From: Palsa-513 sp050010595
GTDB lineage: Bacteria > Actinomycetota > Thermoleophilia > Solirubrobacterales > Solirubrobacteraceae
Length of the DNA stretch: 64,000 nucleotides
Reading direction: 5' to 3'
NCBI GenBank assembly: GCA_050010595.1
Contig: JBEKKS010000011.1
Location: 18,162 to 82,161 of the forward strand
A model generated the notes under the pieces. That model ran no database searches. It was not told where the DNA came from and was given only the letters and a program-made list of their open reading frames with translations. The stretch's first letter is position 1, and every line of letters begins with the position of its first letter. Made by a program: the position numbers and the translations under genes. Positions 58,444-64,000 of the stretch are shown in pieces.

Positions 58444-60327
58444 TCAGTCGTGGATGTGGAACGGCAGCGTGGCGATTACAACGTCGAGCGTTCTCGCCTT
58501 GAGCGCAGACTCGAGCAGCCTGGCGCGCTGGTTGTGGAGGATCTCGTGGCGTCGCTTGTCGGGAATGATCTGGGGGATCAGCACGGTGAGAGTCTTTCCC
58601 TCGGCATCGAGCGACTCGACGTAGCGGACCACCGTATGCACGAGTGAGCGGTGGGGGTCGAGCAAGACCTCGAGCGGGACGTTGCACGCCCACTGAGTCC
58701 AGGTTTCGTGGAGCTGCTCCGCCTCCTCCTCATCGCCGGCGACCGCCACCGCGACGACGGTGTCCCCGAGTGACAGCGCCGCGCTCAAGGCGAGCTCTGT
58801 GAGCACGCTTACGGTTGTCGTCGGAACGATCACGATGCTCTCGCGCGCGTGCGGCGCAGGCGGCGTTTGCCCGAGCCGAAGCTCGCGCGCGACCTCTTCG
58901 TAATAGACCTCAGTGCGCCAGAAGAGGATCATCAGCAGCGGGATCACCAGCACGACGACCCAGGCGCCCTCGAGGAACTTGCTACCGAGGAAGACGACGA
59001 CGGCGATCGCGGTCATCGTCGCCCCGGTGCCGTTGATCGTCGCTCGCAGCCGCCAGCGCGGCGTCCGCACGCTGCGCCAGTGGCGCACCAGCCCGATCTG
59101 GCTGATCGTGAAGCCCATGAAGACGCCGATCGTGAACAGCGGTATCAGCTTGTCCGTCTCGCCCGAGACCGCGACAAGCAGGAGCGCCGCCGCGATCGCG
59201 AGCGCGCCGATGCCGTAGCGGTAGACCGGGCGCTCGGCGCGCAGGTAGAAGAGGTGCGGCAGCCGGTTGTCCCTGGCCAGCAGGCTCATCAGCACGGGCA
59301 GGCCACCGAAGCTCGTGTTCGCAGCGAACGCGAGGACGAGCGTGACCGCGAGGTTCGAGACATAGAACGCCCAACCGGTGCCAAACGCGCCGGCGGTCAG
59401 CTGGGCGAGAACCGTGACGCCACCGCGCGGGACCACGTGGTGATCGCGAATCAGGATCGCGAGACCGACCAGCATCACGCCGAGCAGCACCCCAAGCGCG
59501 ATCTCGGTGCGTTGGGCGGTGCGCACGCGCGGCTGGCGGAACGCCGGGACGCCGTTGGCGATCGCCTCGACGCCCGTCACGGCTGAGCAGCCGGACGCGA
59601 ACGCCTTGAGGATCAGCACGATGCCGAGCGCGGTCGTTGGCCGAAACGCGCCGAGGCTCGTACCGATCTTCGCGACCGGGTGCGCGTGGAAGGGCGACAC
59701 GACGATCACCGCGAGGATGCTCACGACGAACACGACTGTCGGGACCATCAGCAGCTTGGCTGACTCGCTGATCCCGAACATGTTGACCGCCGTCAGCAGG
59801 ACGAGTCCGGCCAGGCTAACCAGCAGCAGATGGTGCGCGAACACCGGGAAGACGCTGCCGAGGCTCGCCGCGCCGGCGGCCAGGCTGACCGCAACCGTCA
59901 GCACGTAGTCAACGAACAGCGACGCCGCTGCAAGCTGCGCAGGCAGGCGCCCAAGGTTGGCTTTCGCGACCGCGTAGGCGCCCCCGCCCTCGGGGTGGGC
60001 CGCGATCACCTGCGTGTAGGAGACCACGAGCAATCCGAGCATCGCCGTGATCACGAGCGTCAGCGGCAGCGTGAAGCGCAACGCGCCGGTGCCCGCGGCG
60101 ACGAGTACGAGGACCATCGCCTCCGGCCCGTATGCGACGCTCGACAGCGCGTCGAGGCTGAGCGCAGCGAGCCCCCCAAACGTGCTCAGCTCATGGCCTT
60201 CGTCGGCGTGCTTGCCGGCGCGGCGGCGTCTGGGGTGTGAGCTGTCGCCCTTAGCGGCGTGCCGCAGCTTGCCGGCCACGGCTCCGGCTCGGTCGTGCTT
60301 CTTGGTTCCGGCCGGCTTGCGGGTCAA
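58444..60327 (-). CDS. kimA: KimA-type potassium importer (APC family)
   Basis: A 627-residue transporter with about 12 membrane segments. It closely resembles Bacillus KimA (YdaO): SLDALSSVAYGPEAM near 56, YTQVIAAHPEGGGAYAVAKANLG near 104, FVDYVLTVAVSLAAG near 138, and LKAFASGCSAVTGVEAIANGVPAF near 225. The C-terminal domain (about 480-627) has the USP-like fold used by KimA, with TVLIPQIIPDKRRHEILHNQ and DVVIATLPFH. It takes up K+ with H+; KimA proteins are controlled by c-di-AMP. The Lys/Arg-rich N-terminus of 45 residues is longer than usual. Confidence 0.88.
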   Translation of the reverse strand: MTRKPAGTKKHDRAGAVAGKLRHAAKGDSSHPRRRRAGKHADEGHELSTFGGLAALSLDALSSVAYGPEAMVLVLVAAGTGALRFTLPLTLVITAMLGLLVVSYTQVIAAHPEGGGAYAVAKANLGRLPAQLAAASLFVDYVLTVAVSLAAGAASLGSVFPVFAHHLLLVSLAGLVLLTAVNMFGISESAKLLMVPTVVFVVSILAVIVVSPFHAHPVAKIGTSLGAFRPTTALGIVLILKAFASGCSAVTGVEAIANGVPAFRQPRVRTAQRTEIALGVLLGVMLVGLAILIRDHHVVPRGGVTVLAQLTAGAFGTGWAFYVSNLAVTLVLAFAANTSFGGLPVLMSLLARDNRLPHLFYLRAERPVYRYGIGALAIAAALLLVAVSGETDKLIPLFTIGVFMGFTISQIGLVRHWRSVRTPRWRLRATINGTGATMTAIAVVVFLGSKFLEGAWVVVLVIPLLMILFWRTEVYYEEVARELRLGQTPPAPHARESIVIVPTTTVSVLTELALSAALSLGDTVVAVAVAGDEEEAEQLHETWTQWACNVPLEVLLDPHRSLVHTVVRYVESLDAEGKTLTVLIPQIIPDKRRHEILHNQRARLLESALKARTLDVVIATLPFHIHD

Positions 60328-60412
60328 GTCGTTCGAGCAGGGGAGAGGCTGCTGCGTCGAAGGTTACTTGCCACGCACGCGGCAGTTGCTCACCGGGCTC
60401 CTTGCGCTTTGC

Positions 60413-61387
60413 TCAGGCGCCCCAGTGCTCGGTGAGTTGCAGATCCTCGTCGAGCGCCCGGCGCGGCTTGATGCCGAGCCCGCGCAGGTCGTCGTGGTAG
60501 GCCCGGCATGCCTCGCGCGCATCCGTTTGGCCGTCGGCGATGGCGCGCAGATGGCCAACGAACGTGAGTGGATGCTCGCTGTCTTTGATCTTGCGCCCGA
60601 ACAGGGCCGCCCGCGCCCCGTGTCGCCGCGCGTCCTCGAGCAGGAAGAAGGCGTCGTAGGTCGTGCCGGAGGAGCCGCCGAGGACACCCGGGACGAGGTG
60701 CGGGTCGTAGGTGACGAGCTCCGCCATCGCGCGCGGGCCGGGGTATGGCATCTTCAGGAACAGGGGGCGAGCGGCCCGCGGGATCCCGGCGAGCGTGCGC
60801 GCCACGAAGTCGTTGAGAAAGCCCCCCGGATCCGCCGGCTCGTTGCCCGGGATGTTCGGAGCGAACAGCTCGAGGAAATGGCGCAGGCCCTCGCGCTCAG
60901 CCTCGCGGCGGAAGTCCTTGTAGGCCTCGAGCGCGGCGGCATCGAGCTCGGCGTCGTTGGCTGGGGTGATCGAGTAGAGCCCGAGGTCGACGCGCGCTGC
61001 CCCGCGGATCTGCTCGATCGTCGCCGTGCGGAAAGGTCGCGAGGGCTGCTGCGGATAGGCGGCGCCCGCGAGCGCGTGAATATCGGTCGTGTCGTTCGCG
61101 CGCACGGCCGGCGTGACCGACGAGGCGTCGAATAGGCGCTCGTCCGAGGTCAGCTGCTCGCTCGTGCTGACGCTCATGAGCATGATGTCGACGAGTCCCT
61201 GGTGGACGATCTCCCGGATCTGGTCGCGGAAGTCGGCCAGCGAGCGACGCCTGCCGCTTACGGCGTCAACGCCCGGGGCGGCGAGGCCGAAGGCCATATC
61301 GGCGTCCTTCGCGTCGGCCAGGATGAAGTCACTGGCGCCTGCGGGATCGCGGTGGATATTGGCAAGCTTCGTGTCCAGTGACTTCAT
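60413..61387 (-). CDS. Aldolase-like (beta/alpha barrel) protein
   Basis: A 324-residue protein coupled to a PfkB kinase gene: its ATG overlaps the kinase stop codon (ATGA). The sequence looks like a TIM-barrel aldolase-type protein: VDIMLMSVSTSEQL near 65, PLFLKMPYPGPRAM near 205, LGGSSGTTYDAFFLLEDARRHGARAALFGRKIKDSEHPL near 236-275. The lysines in LKMPY and RKIKD are candidates for a Schiff base. I recognise the pattern from unnamed aldolase-like proteins but not a specific reaction. Together with the kinase it suggests sugar-phosphate splitting. Confidence 0.6.
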   Translation of the reverse strand: MKSLDTKLANIHRDPAGASDFILADAKDADMAFGLAAPGVDAVSGRRRSLADFRDQIREIVHQGLVDIMLMSVSTSEQLTSDERLFDASSVTPAVRANDTTDIHALAGAAYPQQPSRPFRTATIEQIRGAARVDLGLYSITPANDAELDAAALEAYKDFRREAEREGLRHFLELFAPNIPGNEPADPGGFLNDFVARTLAGIPRAARPLFLKMPYPGPRAMAELVTYDPHLVPGVLGGSSGTTYDAFFLLEDARRHGARAALFGRKIKDSEHPLTFVGHLRAIADGQTDAREACRAYHDDLRGLGIKPRRALDEDLQLTEHWGA

Positions 61388-62556
61388 GAGAGCAGCGTCA
61401 GCGTACCTGCGGGATTGCGCTCGGCTTTGACGTCGGGACCCAGTGCGATGTCGAGCGCAAGCCGCGACCAGCCGGCTGCGAGCCGTGCGGAGATCTCCGG
61501 CCACGGCGGGATTGCGCTCGTCGGGTCCACGCCCTCGACGCTACATGCTCCGACGGCCGCGGCGCTCGTGGCCGCATCCACCGGGTCCTCGCCGCGCAGC
61601 AGCGCCGCGAGCAAGCCGGCGATCGTGCTGTCTCCTGACCCGGTCGTTCCGGCAAGCGAGCGCGCGGCAAAGCACGGTGCGAGCACCTCGCGATCCCGCC
61701 AGACCTCTGCCGCGAGGCCGAGCCGATCGCAGAATGCGCCGATGCGAGTGGCGTCTCGGGAAGTTCGCATGTACAGACCCTGGTCGCCGAGCTTGATCAC
61801 TGCGACAGCGACACCCATCGCCAGCAGGCGATCGCCGAGCTCGGCAAGCCGTCGGCGATCAACCACGGCCGACAGGTCGGCGCCCGCCTCGAGCTCCGCG
61901 TGTACCGGGCGATCGAGGATGAACAGCAGCTCGCCGATGCTCGGCGCGAAGATGTCTACGAACGGCAGCGCCGCAGACAGCACCCGGTCCCACGGCACCC
62001 GCCCCGCGTCGCTCTCTGGATCGAGGGCGCAGAGGTCAAGCGATGTCGCCGGACCGGCGCCGTGCACCTGTTCGAACATGCGGCACAGCTGCGCACCGTC
62101 GGCGGCGTACATCTCACGCATCAGTGGCGGGTATCCGAAATGGAACAGCCGCACGCCGGCAAGCTCGTCGTAGCGAACGTCTGCGGCTGAGAAGGTCTGA
62201 TTGGCTCCCGGGCAATGCAGGAACGTGCGATCCACGCCGGGCGGGTTGATCACGATGGTGTAGCTCGTGACGTCCCCGGGGGACACGATCATGTTTGCCG
62301 CCAGCTCGGGGTCGCGCGACGCGAGCGCCTCCAGCACGGCGTTCCCGAACAGGTCCGCTCCGACCTTGGCGACCAGGCGCACGCGCACGCCCAACCGGTG
62401 TAGGGCAAGCCCAGTGTTGGCCACCGCACCGCCGGTCGACATGGTCGCCGGACCGACGACTACCAACCGGCCCGGATCGAGCGTCACGGGGCCATGCAAC
62501 CCGGGAAACAGATCCAGGGAAATGTGGCCCGCGACCACAACGTCGGTGGAAGTCAA
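61384..62556 (-). CDS. PfkB-family carbohydrate kinase
   Basis: A 390-residue ribokinase-family sugar kinase. The N-terminal GHISLDLFPG and STGGAVANTGLALHRLG near 40-57 are the first PfkB signature. The anion-hole and catalytic-base region is GTTGSGDSTIAGLLAALL near 306, with the catalytic aspartate in GSGDS (GAGD in most). The sugar substrate is not evident. It is translationally coupled to the aldolase-like gene downstream. Confidence 0.9.
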   Translation of the reverse strand: MTSTDVVVAGHISLDLFPGLHGPVTLDPGRLVVVGPATMSTGGAVANTGLALHRLGVRVRLVAKVGADLFGNAVLEALASRDPELAANMIVSPGDVTSYTIVINPPGVDRTFLHCPGANQTFSAADVRYDELAGVRLFHFGYPPLMREMYAADGAQLCRMFEQVHGAGPATSLDLCALDPESDAGRVPWDRVLSAALPFVDIFAPSIGELLFILDRPVHAELEAGADLSAVVDRRRLAELGDRLLAMGVAVAVIKLGDQGLYMRTSRDATRIGAFCDRLGLAAEVWRDREVLAPCFAARSLAGTTGSGDSTIAGLLAALLRGEDPVDAATSAAAVGACSVEGVDPTSAIPPWPEISARLAAGWSRLALDIALGPDVKAERNPAGTLTLLS

Positions 62557-62623
62557 TGCGGCTCGCCTCCCAGCCTAGCCGATCGTCTCGGAGCGCCGCG
62601 ACCGTCTTCCAGCGGCGCTGGGA

Positions 62624-63715
62624 CTAGGCGACGGCGGGCGGCAGGTGAGGCTTGGTCACGCGAAGCAGGTTGGCGGCCTCCGCCGCAGACCCGTGGTCGC
62701 TTCGCGGTGCGATCTTCGAGCCGGCAGTGCTCGTGCGTCGCTGACGCAGTCCAACCAGCAGACGGTCGCCGCAGGCCCATGCTGCGAACGACAGCGCGCC
62801 GACGATGCCCGTGACTGTGAGGAGCAGGCCACCGGCCGTGGTTGCCGCGACGCCGTGGGTGCCGAGAATCAGCACCGATGCGGCGGCCCCGACGCTCGGA
62901 CCGATCGGAAGCGGACTCAAGCTCACTGTGACGATCAGCACGGCTATTGCATCGAACACCGAGGCGTCGACGCCGACGGCCCGCAGGATCAGCCAATTGC
63001 GCGCGATCTGCGCGATGACCTCGAGAACGACGAGCAGCACGAGACGGCGCCGACCCTTGAAGTCCCGCAGCGCCGCGAGACCCAACCACAGACCGGACTG
63101 GTGGCTGCGCGCAAAGGCGCGGAGACCAAGCATTGCACCGAGCATCAGCGCAATCGCCACGAGCGGGAGCCACAGCGGCAGATCGAGCGGCCCTACGAGC
63201 GTGAACATGAAGAGCGCGGCAAGTGTTATCTCGACGGCAACGATCGGGACCTCCGCTGCCATCATCGCCGGAATCCGAGGCGACGTTTCCGGCGCCGAGC
63301 GGCGCAGCGCGGCAATCCGCGTGGCCACCCCGAGTTGCGCGCTGATCACGCTCGCGAGCGAACCGACGCCTGCCGAGCGCAGGACAACGCGGCGCGGTAC
63401 GGTGCCGCCGGCGGCGACGATGCAACCGTTCCACGCCTCCGCGCGGGTAAACAGCGACGCCAGGTGCAGCAGAGCCGCGAGCGTCAGCAGCCAGATTGGC
63501 GCCGCAATCAGAGCGGCGCTGAATTGCGAGCCGCGCCCCGCAAGCACAAACGCCAGCAGACCAAGCGTGACGAGCGTTCCGAGGGCGGTTAGGAGAACGC
63601 GATGGCGGGCCCGCAAGCGTGGCAGCGAGACGCTGGCAGCGCGCACCGGCAGTACTTCAGGAGCGGCAAGGGCGGCAGTGGGGATCGGGTCGATCCCTTT
63701 CCTGGCCGCGCGCAC
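62624..63715 (-). CDS. Flippase-like integral membrane protein (LPG synthase TM domain / UPF0104)
   Basis: About 363 residues with eight or so membrane segments, similar to the transmembrane domain of lysylphosphatidylglycerol synthases (LTALGTLVTLGLLAFVLAG, LLHLASLFTRAEAWNGCIVAAGG, LGVATRIAALRRS, VDASVFDAIAVLIVTVSLSPLPIGPSVGAAASVLIL). It lacks the catalytic GNAT domain. The GTG at 63715 is used; a TTG at 63730 is also possible. Such proteins are thought to flip or move lipids. It is the last clear gene before the tRNA fragment. Confidence 0.8.
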   Translation of the reverse strand: MRAARKGIDPIPTAALAAPEVLPVRAASVSLPRLRARHRVLLTALGTLVTLGLLAFVLAGRGSQFSAALIAAPIWLLTLAALLHLASLFTRAEAWNGCIVAAGGTVPRRVVLRSAGVGSLASVISAQLGVATRIAALRRSAPETSPRIPAMMAAEVPIVAVEITLAALFMFTLVGPLDLPLWLPLVAIALMLGAMLGLRAFARSHQSGLWLGLAALRDFKGRRRLVLLVVLEVIAQIARNWLILRAVGVDASVFDAIAVLIVTVSLSPLPIGPSVGAAASVLILGTHGVAATTAGGLLLTVTGIVGALSFAAWACGDRLLVGLRQRRTSTAGSKIAPRSDHGSAAEAANLLRVTKPHLPPAVA

Positions 63716-63855
63716 AGCCGATCCGACCAACGCGCTTCCAATCGCGTCAACCGAGGGTACTCCTAGCTAGGCGCTAATTGCGCCGGCCGGCCCGGAATAG
63801 TTTTCGCACCACAGCACGACGGCCATGGACAAGAAGGCCTCGGCCAGAACGCGCC

Positions 63856-63874
63856 AAGCCTGCAACGCAGGCTT
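63856..63874 (-). terminator. Terminator-like hairpin downstream of tRNA-Gly fragment
   Basis: AAGCCTGC (63856-63863) and GCAGGCTT (63867-63874) form a perfect 8-bp stem with a three-base loop, five bases after the tRNA 3' end. It is the expected terminator of the tRNA gene and shows that this side is the original chromosomal flank. Confidence 0.65.
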
Positions 63875-63879
63875 CCCGA

Positions 63880-63921
63880 AGCGGATGAAGGGACTCGAAC
63901 CCTCGACCTTCTGCATGGCAA
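63880..63921 (-). pseudogene. tRNA-Gly(GCC) 3'-half fragment (probable attachment site)
   Basis: On the - strand, 63921 to 63880 match tRNA positions 32-73. T33, anticodon GCC and A37 are followed by stem arm GCAGA, variable loop AGGTC and T arm GAGGG-TTCGAGT-CCCTT. The acceptor arm CATCCGC and discriminator T follow, as in glycine tRNA. No CCA is encoded. The bases that should pair with GCAGA (63922-63926) do not, and no 5' half with GCGGATG is present before the window edge. The break falls in the anticodon loop, where tyrosine integrases often cross over. Confidence 0.8.
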
Positions 63922-64000
63922 CTGGAATTCCGGCGGTTTTCTGAGGCCCGATCCGAGGATTCTCCTGTGTTTTAGGGGTGCTGAGAGGACCCCAGTACCG

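Noticed and set aside
60328..60412. c-di-AMP riboswitch upstream of the KimA-type gene
   Set aside because: KimA genes are often preceded by one, but the gap is only about 85 bases and I could not find the conserved segments of the ydaO motif.
1..64000. CRISPR arrays, insertion sequences, rRNA operons and intact tRNAs
   Set aside because: No regularly spaced repeats, transposase motifs, rRNA sequence or complete tRNA cloverleaf were seen on reading either strand.

Overview
The window is GC-rich, densely coded DNA from a bacterial chromosome. No stretch longer than 300 bases lacks a gene. Gene content and order suggest an actinobacterium, most likely class Thermoleophilia (Solirubrobacterales or Gaiellales), although no rRNA gene is present to prove this. 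Supporting signs are an error-prone dnaE2/imuB cassette with a Gram-positive type SOS box, an EF-G2-type paralogue, a WhiG/FliA-type sigma factor, frequent GTG starts, and TAnnnT -10 hexamers only 6-9 bases ahead of start codons, which points to leaderless mRNAs.

Region 1 (1-24800) is mostly housekeeping on the + strand. It holds the end of an acyl-CoA synthetase gene, then DUF177, a fatty-acid desaturase, rpmF, plsX, acpP, an RNase III homologue, smc and ftsY. NfeD and SPFH membrane proteins follow, then ffh, rpsP, khpA, rimM, trmD and rplS. After these come a sigma factor with a tiny membrane protein, lepB, rnhB, yraN (- strand), a truncated comM, thiD, two unknown genes, ilvD, a Xer recombinase, a WhiG/FliA sigma factor and an EF-G-like GTPase. 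The RNase III homologue lacks two of its four catalytic acidic residues. The comM gene keeps only its N-terminal domain. rplS has an attenuator-like leader and a long acidic tail.

Region 2 (24900-46750) is mixed. It has a zinc-ribbon protein, an RNase H, an FtsW/RodA protein, and the SOS-type mutagenesis operon imuB-DUF6504-dnaE2 (- strand). Two membrane-anchored beta-propeller proteins come next, then two MFS transporters, a sulfotransferase-like protein, a secreted protein, an HtrA-like protease, an HD-domain alarmone-hydrolase-like protein, a lone pilT, eno and a hybrid histidine kinase.

Region 3 (46750-54700) is the most interesting part. It is a six-gene operon with 1-4 base overlaps that encodes a complex related to group 4 membrane hydrogenases and complex I: a NuoH/HyfC-HyfE fusion, two antiporter-type subunits, a large subunit, a ferredoxin/small-subunit fusion and a UspA protein. 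The large subunit has lost the NiFe cysteines. The small subunit has replaced all four proximal-cluster cysteines with Asp, Glu, Asp and Ser. The complex therefore looks built to move ions but has no recognisable hydrogenase centre. Its leader folds into a perfect hairpin that covers the Shine-Dalgarno sequence.

Region 4 (54700-64000) lies on the - strand. It carries a hybrid kinase and an HD-GYP response regulator downstream of a KimA-type K+ importer, a PfkB kinase coupled to an aldolase-like protein, and a flippase-like membrane protein. It ends with the 3' half of a tRNA-Gly(GCC), cut off in the anticodon loop and followed by its own terminator. This looks like the attachment site of an integrated element that continues beyond the right edge.
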